Assembly: GCA_001600635.1 (NCBI GenBank)
Contig: BCKL01000015.1
Span: forward strand, 186,001-250,000
Reading direction: 5' to 3'
Length of the DNA stretch: 64,000 nucleotides
DNA from: Leucosporidium creatinivorum
Taxonomy: Eukaryota; Basidiomycota; Microbotryomycetes; Leucosporidiales; Leucosporidiaceae
Shown here in pieces: positions 33,225 to 44,782 of this stretch. The number at the start of each line of letters is the position of its first letter. The stretch's first letter is position 1. A program made the translations under genes and the position numbers. The notes beneath the pieces were generated by a model, which worked only from the letters and a program-made list of their open reading frames with translations, had not been told where the DNA came from and did not search any database.

Positions 33225-34793
33225 CTACAGCTGCGTCACCTTCGTTCCCATGCGAACCACCTCGACGACCCTCCCAACTCCCCAACTAACGCCCTCACCA
33301 ACCCTAGCCAATCCCTCCACAACACCCAGCCCCTTCTTCCCACTTCTCCTCCTCCTCCTCACCCACCCGGCTAGAGCGAAGAACGCGCAAATGAAGCTCA
33401 ACAGCCTCAGCGGGTCGTTCTCGATGCTTTGCAAGAGGTTGCGAACGAGCGGAAGGCGAGAGATGGCGGAGGAAGGAGGGGCGAAGGTCGAGCCGCTGGG
33501 AGACAGGGTCGAGTGCGAGGGAGAGGAGCGGGAGAGGTAAGAGGTGAGGGAGGTGCGGAGGGAAGCGAAGCCGGTGATTGGCGACTCTTCGGCGGCGACG
33601 GCGCGTGGGGTCGGCGATGGCTTCGAAGGCGAGGCAGGAGGAGAGGGTTTGGCCGAGGAGGATGCGGAGGAGGCGTTGGAGGAGGATGAGGTTCCTTGAG
33701 GGCGAGGAGGAGAGGAGGGCGCCCGCGATTTGCCCTTCGCATCGCGGCGAGAGGTGCGAGATTTAGCGACCGCGTCGGCTTGGGCCTGCTGCTCCTTCTG
33801 CTGGCGCTGCCTTTCGAGGCGGGAAGCATGGGCGAGCACTTCTTGCTGCTGTTGCTGGGTGAGTTGAGCGAGAGCGGCCTGGGTGAGGTTCGGCGGAAGT
33901 CAGCTCGGCGCAGGAAAGTGAGAGTCCCGAGGTCGAAAGCTCACCTCGACACGCTGATCCGGCACCCAGCCTCCGTTCTCAACTCCTTGCATGCGCACAA
34001 AGTCCCCAGCAGCCTCCCATTCTCCAAGACGAGGCATCACGTGCAGCACGAGCAGATCCATCGCCTTGATCCAGCTCGCCAACAATGCCTTCCTCGGGTC
34101 GGGCTTCGTCCCAGCTGGTGGCGGCCCACTCAAAATCCCAGATCCACTCATTCCCTCCCCTCCACCGCTCAAAGAAAACTCGCCCGACCAATCGGCGAGC
34201 CCACTCTCCTCCCAAGCGACCCGTTCGACCGACTCGCCGACGCTGCCGAACCAAGCTTCGAGGACCGCTCGGGCTTGAGCGGGTTGTTCCATCTTGAGAG
34301 CACCGAGGGAGAGGGCGACGATGAGAGAAGGGTGGAGGAAGGCGGCCGACGGGGTTGGGAAGACGTCGAGGCCGGTGCCGAAGTCGGCGGGAGAGGCTTC
34401 GGTGGAGGGAAGGAGGGAGTGCCATAGAGTGGGAATGAGAGCTTTGGAAGGGAGGGAAAGTAGCTTCGAGATGGCGATAGGGTAACCCTCGAGCGAGGCT
34501 GCCGAAAGGGAGTCGGAGGCGACGGTCGCTAAGAAGGTGATGCGAAGGACGGCAAGCTTCCTCTCCATATCGAGCTCGGGCTCTTCCCTTCCTTCCACCA
34601 TCGCATCGAGCCATGCATCGTGCTTGCCGCCTTGAGGGAGCAGCAATCGCGCCTCCTCGAGCGAGATAGCGGTCTGGCTGTAATCGCGGACGAGGAAAGC
34701 GCTAGTGGCTGCGCGGTAGTGAGCACGAAGCTGGCTGAGACGAGACTTGCTTCCCCCTGCGCTGCTGGACCGAGGATGACCGTTGGTAGCCAT
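33225..34793 (-). CDS. tail-anchored protein with TPR-like N-terminus, possibly PEX26-like
   Basis: Two exons, 34793-33945 and 33878-33225, encode about 500 residues. The N-terminal half is helical: SQLRAHYRAATSAFLVRDYS, SLEEARLLLPQ, LAVLRITFLATVASDSLSAA and SKLLSLPSKALIPTLWHSLL. The second exon opens with a Gln-rich coiled stretch and then a long Ser/Pro linker. Near the C-terminus a single hydrophobic helix, LSFICAFFALAGWV, is followed at once by RRRRRSGKK, the charge pattern of peroxisomal or mitochondrial tail anchors. PEX26/Pex15 proteins have this plan (helical N-terminal domain, single C-terminal anchor) and dock the Pex1-Pex6 AAA motor on peroxisomes. The assignment is by architecture, so an unrelated tail-anchored protein is possible. 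Confidence 0.5.
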
Positions 34794-35158
34794 TGCGAGC
34801 GAACGAGATGAGGGGGCCGGCTAAGTGTCGATTGAGCCGAGCGGGTGCTCAAGGGGATTCGGGGAGTGCTGTATACATGTACACTTTGTCAGCGAGCGCT
34901 TCAAGCTGGCCTCGCTTTCGCCAGCACTCACGAGCTGTAGTCGAAGCGAACCGAGTAGCCGAGAGCGGAGCTGCTTCTGGGATCGCCAATTGCCGGTGCG
35001 GAGGGTGGTCTGTAGTACAAGTTAGCTAGGCGCAGCCATCAGAGCAGTCTATAGCTACTTACAAGAGATGTAGGAGACTTTGAGCCAAAGCTAAGCGAAC
35101 GGGGAGGAAGCAAGAAGCTCGACCCAGCTTGCCTCTGACCCCCACCGCCTGAGCCAAA
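34794..35158. other. intergenic region between divergent genes
   Basis: These 365 bases separate the start codons of the tail-anchored protein gene and the first DUF1917 gene. No coding frame is supported. Donor- and acceptor-like pieces (for example around 34997-35045) suggest 5'-leader splicing. Confidence 0.4.
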
Positions 35159-36563
35159 ATGAATCCCGTTGAAGGTGAGCTACAGCCTCGGGCGCGCTTG
35201 CATTGTACTCTAGACTTACCAGAAACTCTTTCGCAGCTATTGCACGCTTCTGTAGTGCTCTACCTCGCCCGCCAGAGCTCGAGCTGACCTCATACGCGCC
35301 ATTCCTGCAGCTCTTCACTCCCACGGACGCCGCCGACACCGAGACGTTCTTGAACGCCTACAAACCCTCCGCCAACCGCCAGGACATCCTCGGAGGCTGG
35401 TACTGGTGCGTCTCGCTACAGCGCTTTCAAGAGCTCGAACCGCGTGCTGACCTTTGCAGCGAACGGGCTGTGCTGTACAGGGTTGTGAACAAGGAGGGCA
35501 GCAAGGGCAAGGAGAAGCCCGCTGAGGATTCTGAGTCTACTGGACGCGCTACTTTCGAGCAGGAGGGCGCCATTCTCGAAGCCGAGCTCTCCGCCGAGTG
35601 TTTGAGGATCAAAGTGAGCTCAGCTCGGAGGTCGGACGGTCGACAGTTCACTGACTTTGTTATACAGGACGAGGCTCCCGTTCGCGCCAACAAGAAGCTC
35701 GGCATCAAGGGTCAGAAGGAGCGTGAGTAGCTTCGGCGCCGCTTCCCAGCTTCGACGCCGAGCCCACCGCTCGCCTTGACGACTGCAGTTCGCGAGATCG
35801 CGCACGAGACGTTCAACGAGGGAGTCAAGAAGCTCGCGAAGAAGCACGGCGTCCTCTCCGGCAAATGGCTTCTCTACCCTGGACCCGAAGGAGTCGACTC
35901 GACGTGGGCCAAGGTCGTCAATGCGCTCGCTAAGGCCGATGGAGCTCTCGCCAAGACGGAAGCGGTGCACTGTGCGAAGGTATCGTCGTCTGTTCAGCCC
36001 GGTGGCAGTGGGTGAGTGCACTCTCAAGTCTCGAGCGGGCTGATCGTCTTCGCCGAAGCTGATCTCGCATCCGTCTCGTACAGCGGCTACGTGCTCTGCG
36101 TCTACTGCGACGACTCGTGGGACGAGAAGGGCGTCAAGGCCGCTTTCGTCGCTCTCGTCAAGGATATCGGACTCGTCAGCAGCGCCTACAAGTGCGACGC
36201 CAACACCATTCTTGGCATCAGTTCGACGCACCCCAGCAAGATCAAGTCGTCGTTGTACGGCAAGAACGGTGATTTCGAAATTCCCCTTCATCTGCCTTGA
36301 TGGTGCAGTGCAAATCGGCAGCTCCGAGGTCTCAGACGCCGTGCGCTTTGCTGACCCTCGGCGCTCGCTCTCTCCCAGACTTCATGACCAAGGAGGAGAT
36401 CGACGCCGCTTTCGCCGCTCGCGAAGCCAACCCTCAGACGGCGAGCAAAGCGAGGGCAGTCAAGCCCAGGACTTTGGAGCAGGAGGAAGCCGACGGAGGA
36501 GGATTCGCTCCCGTCAGCGATAGCGAAGACGATGAGCCTCCCAAGAAGAAGGTCAAGGTTTGA
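35159..36563 (+). CDS. DUF1917 / BLES03-like protein, copy A
   Basis: Multi-exon gene with a 16-base first exon (MNPVE). The core order is TETFLNAYKPSANRQDILGG, HETFNEGVKKLAKKHGVLSG then KWLLYPGPEGVDSTWAKVV, and the strand-rich YVLCVYCDDSWDEKGVKAAF, YKCDANTILGI and KSSLYGKN. This is the DUF1917 (human C11orf68/BLES03) fold, structurally similar to eIF4E but of unknown function. The C-terminal exon is disordered, AVKPRTLEQEEADGGGFAP, then an acidic stretch and a final PPKKKVKV that looks like a classical monopartite nuclear localisation signal. The neighbouring copy B has the same tail plan, so the pair arose by tandem duplication. Confidence 0.8.
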
Positions 36564-36871
36564 GCTGCTGATGGCGGTGGAGTGTGATTTGCTTGTACTT
36601 GCTTGCTCGGTTTTGTGAAGTCTGTACCCCCCTCCCCTTCTCGCCCTGCGTGGTCATGTGCAACGACTGGTTCGGCGCAAGGGGTTTGGCGTTTGAGAGG
36701 GACAGAGCTGCGTAGGCCACCATGAAGGTGAGAAAAGCGAGCGGGCTCATAGTCAGCTACAGCTCAAGTTATCCATCCACCGAAGCGTGCGCCCCGACTC
36801 GACGGCTCCACACTTCAGCACCGCTTCGCCTCTTGTCCTCCGCCAACTCGCTTCGCTTTCGACTTCGCGCG
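36564..36871. other. intergenic region between the two DUF1917 genes
   Basis: These 308 bases hold the terminator of copy A and the promoter of copy B. An in-frame upstream ATG at 36722 could extend copy B by 50 residues (including RRLHTSAPLRLLSSA), but it is followed at once by a GTGAGA donor-like sequence and is more likely leader sequence. Confidence 0.4.
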
Positions 36872-38138
36872 ATGGTGACCAGAGACCAAGGTGAGGCTGC
36901 TCGAGTGAGCTGTTACAAGCCACAGTACTAACTCTACCCCTTCTGCAGCCACCGCAAGTCCCTTCCGCCTGCCCTACAGCGCTCCGCTCGCCGCGCGCTG
37001 ACCCGCTCGAACTCGCTACAGCTCCTCTGCCCTACGTCCAACCGCAACGAGGTCAGCAACTTTCTCGAGAAGTTCAAGCCCTCCGACAACCGCCGCGACA
37101 TCGAAGGAGGATGGTACCGGTGAGCTGCAGCGCTGGCTCGTCGGCCCGCGCGGAAGAGCTGACTCGGCGGCTTCGCGTATGGTAACGCTACAGGGTCAGA
37201 ATGAAGGAGGAGAGCGGTGAGATGAGACCTCGCCCGAGAGATGATCCCGAGCGCCTCAGTGCATTCGAGCAGGCGGGGCACAAGCTCGTCCAGAAGCTTC
37301 GCAGGGCCTGCGAGGTCAAAGATGTGATTTCTATCGTCTCTCTTGCAGCTGTATGGATGATCTCGTGGATAAGGTAGCTGACCTTTCCCTCCCTTGTAGA
37401 AGGAGAAGCAGAAGGAGGCGCACGAGAAGTTCCTCAATGAGGTTACCGAGCTCGCTCAAGAACAAGAGATCATCTCGGGCAAGTGGCTCATCTTCAAGAG
37501 CGCCGACGAGATCGAGTACACCTGGGGCAAGATCGTCAAAGCCATCGCTCAGGAGGATGGGCCCTTCGCCACCGTTGGACGTACGCTGCTCGCTGCCAAG
37601 GTCGCGAGTTGCCTTCGCGATGGCTACAAGTGAGTCGCTTTGAGTTCGCTCTTGGGGCGTAGAGCTCGACATGGTACTGAGCTGACGTTATTTCACCTCT
37701 ACAGGTCCTACTGCATCTGCGTCTACTGCGAGGACAGCTGGGATCGCGACGGTGTCGCCTCGGTCCAAAAGATTCTCGTCGAGGAGCTCGGCATCCAGCC
37801 CACTGGCTACAAGATGGACGGCTACACCATTCTCGGCATTTACAAGAACGACAAGTCGGGCATCGACCCCATGCTCTACGGCGAGAACAGTGCGCCCCTT
37901 GCCTCGACGACCCCGTTCGCCGAGCTCTCGCTGACCTTCGCTTCCTGCAGTCTTCATGATGCCTCACGAGGTCGAAGCAGGACTGAAGAAATACCACCTC
38001 AAGCACCCCTCTAAGGCCAAGGCGGTCAAGCCTAGGACGCTCGAGCAGGAGGAAGCCGAGGGAGGAGGCTTCGCTCCCTACCTCACCGACTCGGACAGCG
38101 ACGACGAGGAGCCCGTCAAGAAGAAGAAGAAGGTCTGA
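36872..38138 (+). CDS. DUF1917 / BLES03-like protein, copy B
   Basis: Paralogue of copy A. The first exon encodes MVTRDQ and ends at GTGAGG. To reach the next conserved segment (CPTSNRNEVSNFLEKFKPSD, then RRDIEGGWYR) in frame, a 5-base exon CCACC followed by a GC-AG intron (donor GCAAGT at about 36956) is needed; this is my inference. Then come HEKFLNEVTELAQEQEIISG, KWLIFKSADEIEYTWGKIV, YCICVYCEDSWDRDGVASVQ, YKMDGYTILGIYKNDKSG and MLYGEN, all matching copy A block for block. The last exon gives KAVKPRTLEQEEAEGGGFAP and ends VKKKKKV. Function is unknown, and nuclear location is suggested by the basic tail. Between blocks the copies are clearly diverged, so the duplication is not recent. Confidence 0.78.
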
Positions 38139-38394
38139 AGGGATGTCTGCTGTTGCGCTTGTACCTGCTTTGTATTCAAAGTCGAGATCTGATTGTCCTT
38201 CTCGACTCGTTCCCTGCGAAGCGAGCGCTGAGCCCGAAAGAAGCTCACGCGCCGAGTCCCGCCCTTCGGCTCTCTGCTTGCTTCTCGACGGTCTGGTGCA
38301 TCTTATCGGAATGACGACCGCATGTTTTTCCCTGAACTGAAAGGTTATACGTCACTAAAAGAGCGAGTAAAGTCGACGTCTGTGCCCTTTCCTG

Positions 38395-41270
38395 ACTCTC
38401 CATCTTTCCTAGAACACAACCCCTCCCCCTCGTCGTCGGCGGCCTAGCAGGCGTGGTCCTCTCCAGCTCGACAGTAATGGCCCTCCTCTTGAGCCCCACG
38501 GGCTCCTCCTTCTCCTCCTCCGCCGACTCGGGCTCGGTTTCCTCCTCCCCTCGCCGTCTCCCTATTCTTGTCGCCCGTCCCCCTCTCCCTCGACTCGTCC
38601 GCTTCCTCACGATGGAATCGCTTGGCTGGTCCAGCTCGCTCGTCCTCGCTGTCCTCGGCGGCGAGTTGAGCCCGAGCGGCAGCTTGGGCTTGAAGACGAC
38701 GGGTGGAGGGGGAGAGGATGACGGTGGTAGCGGAGGAGGCGCGTTGGTTGGGCGAGGGAGAAGGGGAAGGGGAGAGGAGGAGTGTCGGCTCCGTGCTCCC
38801 GCGCTTGGAGGTGATGGCAGCGGGGAGGGGTCGTTCGGCCGTAATGTCCTCCTGCTCCTCATCGTCCGCTTGAGCCATCGACTCGTCGTTGAGAGGGACG
38901 TCAAACTCGCGAGAGTAGGCTGCCGACTCGTCGTAGTTGAGAAGCTATCGTCCATGAGATCGCGAGCCGACTCGTCGGGGAGGAAGACGGCCGATCGTTC
39001 TTGACGGGAGTAGGAGGGGGAGGAGGGCGATTCGTCATCGCTGTCGTCGTGGGAGAGGGTCGAGGGCGATGGTGCAGGGAATGGAGGCTGAGCTTGGCCT
39101 TGAGCGACGTAGAGGGTTGGCGAAGGGGGCGAAGGCGACTCGGTGCGCTCCTGCTCGTACATATCCTGCTCCTCCTCCTCCTCGTAGCCCTCCTCTTCGT
39201 ACATCTCCTCCTCGTACATCTCCTCCTCGTGCATCTCCTCCTTAGCCTCGTCCTCATTCTCCACTTTCCCCACGCCCATCCCGGGCAACCTAATCCCACC
39301 CCTCACTTTCGGATCCCACCTAGGCGGCGTCTCCATCGTGATGGAGCAAGTTTGCGCGAAGGGTTCGGGCGAGTCGAGCGAGAAGGCGAAGGTGGTAGAG
39401 GGGCGAGTGGGAGTGGGGAGATGGGCGAAAGTCGGTGAGGAGGAAGCTTGGCGGGGAGTGAGCGAGGTGCGAGATGGGGAGGGTGTGGGAGAGGCGAGGG
39501 GAGTGGGAGAGGCGAGGGGAGTGGAGGGGCGAGGAGCGACGGCGGTGGAGGAAGGTGGAGGAGAAGGAGGAGCTTGCTCGTGCTGCGAAGTAATTGCATC
39601 CTCCACGATGGCGATGGGAACGACCTCGGTGCCCGCGTCGGTGCTGGAGTGCTCGTCGGCGCTTGACTCGAGCTCGGGCGAAACGAGCTCCTCTTCACTC
39701 CCAACCTCGAACGCCGCTTCCTCCACGTTATCGACCGACCCTTGCTCGTTCGCAGCTCCAGCGGCCATCTCTCCCTCGTCCTGCTCCATCTCCAGCTCGA
39801 CATCAACGCCGACCTCGGCCAGCTGCTCGACCCCTTCCTCGGCGAGGGGCCCATCCTGCTCCTCAATAACGCAGGGAGCGAAGACCTCCTCCTCCTCTCC
39901 CACCTGCTGAGGCTCGACGTGCTCCTCGAGCTCCGTCTCGGAAGCAGGCGACTCCGAGCGATCCTCCTCCTCGGTGGCGGCGACCGACTCGACCGACTCG
40001 GCGTGAACGAGACGGATCGATTCCTCCTCTGGTTCCTCGGGCTCGTGCAGCTCGACCTCGGCTTGCGGCTGATCCTCGACGACGGCGACGGCGGGTTGAG
40101 CCTCCTCGACGGCGAGAGCGACGGGAAGAGTGGACGAGAAGTAGTCGACGGCGGTGGGTTCAGACTCGATGGTCGGCTCAGGCTCGAGGGCGGAAAGTGG
40201 AGGGGAGGAACGGCGAAGGGAAGGCTCGGCGGCGGCGATGGGTTCGGGAAGAGGGGTAAGCTCCGGCGCTTGCGACTGCGATTCCTCGATGACGATAGTC
40301 CCATCCATCCCATCCTCATCGAGAACGGTCTCTTGGCTAGCTGTTAGGTCCTCCTGCTCGGGCTCTTGCTCGATTCGGGCGTGCGAGGTCGCGGGAGAGA
40401 CGATGGGAGAGGCGAGCCCAGCGAGGACATTATCGGCGCCTGCGATGACGGTAGAAGACGAGGTGGAAGGGGTGGGGGCGAATTGCGCTTCCTCCTCGAC
40501 GATTGCGACTAGTTGATCGAGCTGGGCTTCCTCCTCCTTCTCGGCGTCCTTGCTCTTCTCCATCTCCTTCTCCTGCACCGGCACCGGCACCTTCTCCTGC
40601 ACCTTCTCCATCTCCTTCTTCTCCACCTCTTCGCCTCCAGTAGCAACGCCCCCCTTCCTCCTCTTCTTCTCCACCTCCCTCTCCCTCCCTCTCCCTCTTC
40701 TCTCTCCTCTCCCTCGCCGCCATCGTCGCAGCGCTAGGCGCCGTCAGCGGGTGGGCGTGCGCTCTTGCCGCTGCCGTACTGCTCGTAGCGGTGGCGTGAG
40801 AAGTGGTGGAAGGAGCGGGTCGACGAGAGGCGGAAGGAGCGGCGCCTGCTACTCGAGCGACTGAGGCGGCGGGGAGGGTTCTGCTGGTGAAGGAGGAGGA
40901 GGGAGGTGGGTGAGGGCGGAAGGGACCTGAAGTCGAGGGAGCGGGAGGAGCAGAAGGCGGATGGGAGGAAAGGCCGTCACTTGAGTTGAGAGAGGCGAGC
41001 TCGGCGCCGAGCGAGTCGACGCGAGAGCGTTGGTGGAGCCTGAGAGGGCGGAAGTCGAGCTAGTGGTGGGTGCAGTGGTCGAGGAAGGGGAGGGGGGGGG
41101 GGCTATGGGCGAGAGGTGGAAGCGATGAGAGGTCGAGAGCGCGAGGAAGTGGAGGAGGAGAGGGCCGAGTTTGAGCTCGAGCTCGGCTTGTGCACTAACG
41201 AGGTCGAGAGCGGTGGTCGGGTGTGCGGTAGGGAGTTGGAAGTTGGGGTAATGACGGTAGTGGGTGATGT
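38395..41270 (-). pseudogene. truncated, inverted duplicate of the CLASP-like gene's disordered tail
   Basis: On the minus strand this matches the large exon of the CLASP-like gene (about 10700-13960) from SALSSSTSSR to TRGRG, but there is no TOG domain. An internal segment of a few hundred bases is missing after the IASTSRP block. A 4-base insertion near 40690, a run of nine to ten Gs near 41093-41102 and a 2-base insertion near 38935 shift the frame relative to the parent. The last shift is compensated further on, so that one frame of about 800 codons stays open from about 40674 to 38245. The parental stop is lost. In the middle 500 codons the differences are mostly whole-codon, and motifs such as DEDGMDGTIVIEESQSQAP and TMETPPRWDPKVRG are preserved. 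It is most simply a decaying duplicate, but an expressed orphan protein cannot be excluded. No promoter or good start codon is evident. Confidence 0.75.
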
Positions 41271-41396
41271 TGCTGATGATGAGAGATTCCGGGTGGAGCG
41301 ACGTTGAGGGTTTCGGAAGGGAAGGAGAAAGACACCGGTCAACGGTGCTCGTCGGGAGCGAACGGACATGGCATACGCACCTGATCCTCCATCTAT

Positions 41397-41901
41397 CTAC
41401 CGAGCGCCAGCACGGAAAGCCCTGCCGATTGCCCTCTTTCCTCCCTGCCGACTCGCCGCCTCTGCCGCGGCCCACTCCTGTTGTGCAGTCTCCAAAAGAT
41501 ACTTCCTACCCCTCTTCGTGTTGACAAGTACCGTTGTGATGCCAACGCACCTCCCGGCAGGGATGCCCCAGCGTCGGCCGATAAGGCGGACTTGGGTCGC
41601 GACCTCGCCCAGCGAAGGATTGGCATGAGCGAGGAGTGTGCGGGCCATGTCGTGCTCCTTCTTGGCCGCGAGAAGAGAGATGGAGAAAAGGACGAGGTCT
41701 TGAACCTCTTGCGAAGAGTGAGCGCACAGGGCGCTTGGCTCGACACAAGCCCCAATTCCCCTTCGGCGCAGGCTCGCCTCGGCGATCAACAAAACGCACC
41801 GGCTCGGGTTCACCGCTGTGCAGAGGAGGGACGGGAGCTGTCAGAGAACGGCTCAAGCTTGGCTTGCTCTTGCTCTTGCTGAGGACGGCGCGGAGCAGCA
41901 T
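41397..41901 (-). CDS. small helical-repeat-like protein, unknown
   Basis: Two exons (41901-41814, then from about 41730 down to the stop at 41397) give a protein of about 140 residues. The start MLLRAVLSKSKSKPSLSRSL is Arg/Ser/Leu-rich and could be a mitochondrial presequence. The second exon encodes QDLVLFSISLLAAKKEHDMA then RTLLAHANPSLGEVATQ, GRRWGIPAGRCVG and KYLLETAQQEWAAAEAASRQ, alternating amphipathic helices like Sel1 or TPR repeats. I do not recognise a family. The splice was inferred from a GTGAAC donor and a CGCAAG acceptor and is weak. The frame could also be a relic. Confidence 0.38.
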
Positions 41902-42488
41902 CCTGCGACTGGAGCTCACTTGCGAGACGGTATAGAGGCACAGAAGAGCTGTAGCCTTCTTGTCCGATCCGCCCGAGTCGAAACGAGAAGAACGAGCGAG
42001 TAAAAGGAAGCCAACCTTCGTCGAAGCCAAACGACTGAGTTGGCTCGCGCTCTCGAGTAGAGATATCGCTCAGTGCGCGCTGTACGCCGGTACAGATATC
42101 TACTAGCGTGCTCTCTCTGTTGCGCCTGAGCCGAAGAGGCGTTGTCGCCTCAAGCAAGACCGAGATGCCCTTCTCTCGCGCCGAGCTTGCAATGGCTCCA
42201 CAGTCGTGCTCTCCAGGAGCTCGGGCTAGCTTTCTCAGAGAGATGCAGACAGCTTTGAAGATGTACGAAGGACAGTACTACATAGCAGCCTACTCGGTGC
42301 ACTGGCAGCGCCGGACCTTCGCCGAGAAATTTCGAAGCCACCGCCGAGCTCGGCTCTCGCTGTGAAGCTACAAAGTCTCGAGAACTTCGAGAGGAAAGCT
42401 TTGCGAAGCGCTTCTACTGCCATTTTTCAGCTTCGAACCCATTTGTACTACATCACGACTTTCGGATCCTGGCCTCGCTCGACTGACT
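41902..42488. other. intergenic region between divergent genes
   Basis: About 590 bases with only short frames. It should contain the promoters of the small helical-repeat gene (minus strand) and of the GFD2-like gene (plus strand), and may contain a first exon of the latter: the frame of that gene is open upstream at least to about 42400 without an ATG, and TTTTTCAG at 42423-42430 is a good acceptor. Confidence 0.4.
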
Positions 42489-42729
42489 TTGCGGGTTGGC
42501 TCCTCCGCCGTCGTTCAACCTCGTCGCTTTCGCCCTTCGCTCGCTGCCAGTATCCTCGTCTGGTGCAGCGTATCGTCAGCCGCCATTCTGCAGGTTCTTC
42601 TTCGTCCAGCGGCCGCTACGGCTCGTCTTTACGCGACAAAGGCCGCCAAACCACCCCTCGCCTCGTCGTCCAAGGCCGTCGCTAAGCCCGCTCGCAAGCC
42701 CGAGGTGCCATTGAACGAGCAATCCGCTT

Positions 42730-44506
42730 CAATGGGATCTACCAGCAAGACTTCGCCCCGGAAGAAGCCCGTCTCGTCGACTTCAGCCGCCGCCGCCGCA
42801 ACAAAGAGCAAGAGCAAGGGGCGGCCGTCGCCCAAGGTCCATCGAGCGCAGCGCGCCGAGCTGGACCGTAAAGCTACATCTCCGAGGTCCAAGCCAGAGC
42901 TACCGCTGCCCGATAAGCTCGTTCGGTGGAGGACCAGTGAGTATCGCTCCTTCGCCTTCCCTTCTCGCCCGAGCTAACGAGCTGCATCTACAACAGTCTC
43001 CGTCGAGTGGCGCGCAATCTTGGAGTCCAACACCGAGTCTGCCATCTGGCGCGCGCAGAACCTCACCCCCAACACGCTCTGCAACTCGCCCCTCGCCAAC
43101 GCCGATGGGTCTCTCTCGCTGTTCGAAGGCAAAGGCCCCAACGGCATGGCTCGCCTCTTCTACTCGCTGGGCCAGATCAACGCTGCTCGCACGGCGATGG
43201 TGCAGCGCGGAGTCCCCGAGGAATGGCTCGAGGAGACCTGGAACGACGAATGGGTTTGGTCCGCCGAGCAGATCAGGGAGCTCAAGAGGATCCGCTTCAA
43301 GGACGGGAAGGGGTTGGGATTCCGGCTGGCGGCAATGAAGGAAGCCCAGCGGGCGCTCAATGCGCCGCGCCAGCAAGAGCAGGAGCAGGAGCCGCCCTTG
43401 CTCGCCGAGTCGACCGACTCCGCACCGCCGAACGAACGGATCGCCATTTCCGCCTCTGCCGCTCATCGGAAACGGCTCGCCTCCGCCACCTCCCTGCCCA
43501 CTCCGTCACCATCCGTCGAATCCTCCCCCGAACCATCCTCCGCGTCCGTCACCGACGAGCTAAAGAAACCGAGGCCAACTCTCACTGCGGCGCAAGAGGC
43601 TGCCAAACTCGCCAGGGAGCAGAAGTGGCTCGCCAAATGGAACAAGGAGTTCGACCTTACGCAGGCGACGTGGTTGAAGGCCAAAGCGGAAGGAGGAGCG
43701 GCGTTCTTGAGTTTGGATGTCGAGATGTACGAGTGGGATGAGCGGTGTCTACTCGAGTTCGGGTGGAGCCTTACGGAGTTTGTGAAAGAGGACGATGGGA
43801 GCGTTACAGAGCGCAGGGACGATCAGCACATCAGTGAGTCTCGGGGTTTTGACCGGGAGCGAGCTCGGCGCTGACTTTCCTCGCCTACCCAGTCATCAAG
43901 GAGCATCTGCGCTTCCGGAACAAGCGCCACGTCGTCGACGCTCGCGATGTACGTCATATTCTTCTCCCTCTGCCAGTTCAGTACTCATTCCCATGCCCCG
44001 TGCAGCACTTCGACTTTGGCACGTCGCTCCGACTCTCCCTCGACGCGACCTACAACCTCCTCCACGCCACATTGGAGACCCTCTCTTCCAACCAACCTCT
44101 CTTCGTCATCTTCCACGACCCTCGCGCCGACCTGAGAGCTCTTCACACTCTCGGATTCGAGCACGAGTTCTTCAAGAAGTCGGTCGCTACTGCTGCTGCT
44201 GCCAACGCGGGTGTACCGAGGGAAGGTCTCTTCGTGTGTGATACGCAGCCGCTCTACTCGGCTTGGGCGGGCGTGCCCAACCAGACGAAGCTGGAGAAAT
44301 GCTGCGACGCGCTGGAGGTCAGCCATCTCGTTTTTGGCTTCCGCCGAAGTAGCTGCTGACAGTCGTCTGCACGTCAACAGGTCCCTACCAAACGCCTTCA
44401 CAACGCCGGAAACGATGCCCGATACACGCAGATTCTCTTTGAGCGGATGATGGACTCCAGCATCCCTCGGCCGACGCCGCTCGTTCCATTGGCGGAGACA
44501 GCGTAG
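42730..44506 (+). CDS. GFD2/YDR514C-like protein with DEDD exonuclease fold
   Basis: Several exons. The frame stays open upstream of the first visible ATG (42730) with RPAAATARLYATKAAKPP, which resembles a mitochondrial presequence, so the true start probably lies in an unseen upstream exon. The first part is Ser/Lys/Ala-rich. Then comes VEWRAILESNTESAIWRAQN, NGMARLFYSLGQINAARTAM and VPEEWLEETWNDEWVWSAEQ. The RNase H-like exonuclease domain begins at FLSLDVEMYEWDERCLLEFG (first acidic pair) and continues with IKEHLRFRNKRHVVDARD, FVIFHDPRADLRALHTLGF (second acidic site) and RLHNAGNDARYTQILFERM (the HNAGNDA block with the last acidic site). This layout matches the yeast Gfd2/YDR514C family, a DEDD-type 3'-5' exonuclease fold whose members act in RNA metabolism. 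All acidic positions expected for metal binding are present, so it may be active. Confidence 0.75.
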
Positions 44507-44782
44507 CGTAGAAGCGGAGATGGACTAGATTGGCGGCCTCATTAACAGTAGAGTTGTGATTCGGTAGACTTGCGTGACGATGTTGTAACATCATACAGCA
44601 CCCTTTCTCTGATGGCGAGTGCGAGAGCAAGCACTTCGGCGACGATAGCTGGCGACTCTCAAGCTGCTCGCGACTCGGCGGTCTGTTACTGTGAATGCGA
44701 GAGCTCTATGGCTGCTCGTCTCTTCTTTCGTTTCGTCTCCCAGTCGTCTAAGGCTCCCCATCCTCCATCGCCGCTCATCTCG

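Noticed and set aside
38453-40864. Plus-strand frames of 120-200 codons antisense to the CLASP-tail duplicate
   Set aside because: They are shadows of the repetitive Glu/Ser/Pro codons; the parental gene fixes the coding strand.
38395-41270. CLASP-tail duplicate as a processed retrocopy
   Set aside because: The duplicated part lies within one exon, so intron loss cannot be judged, and no poly(A) tract or target-site duplication is seen.
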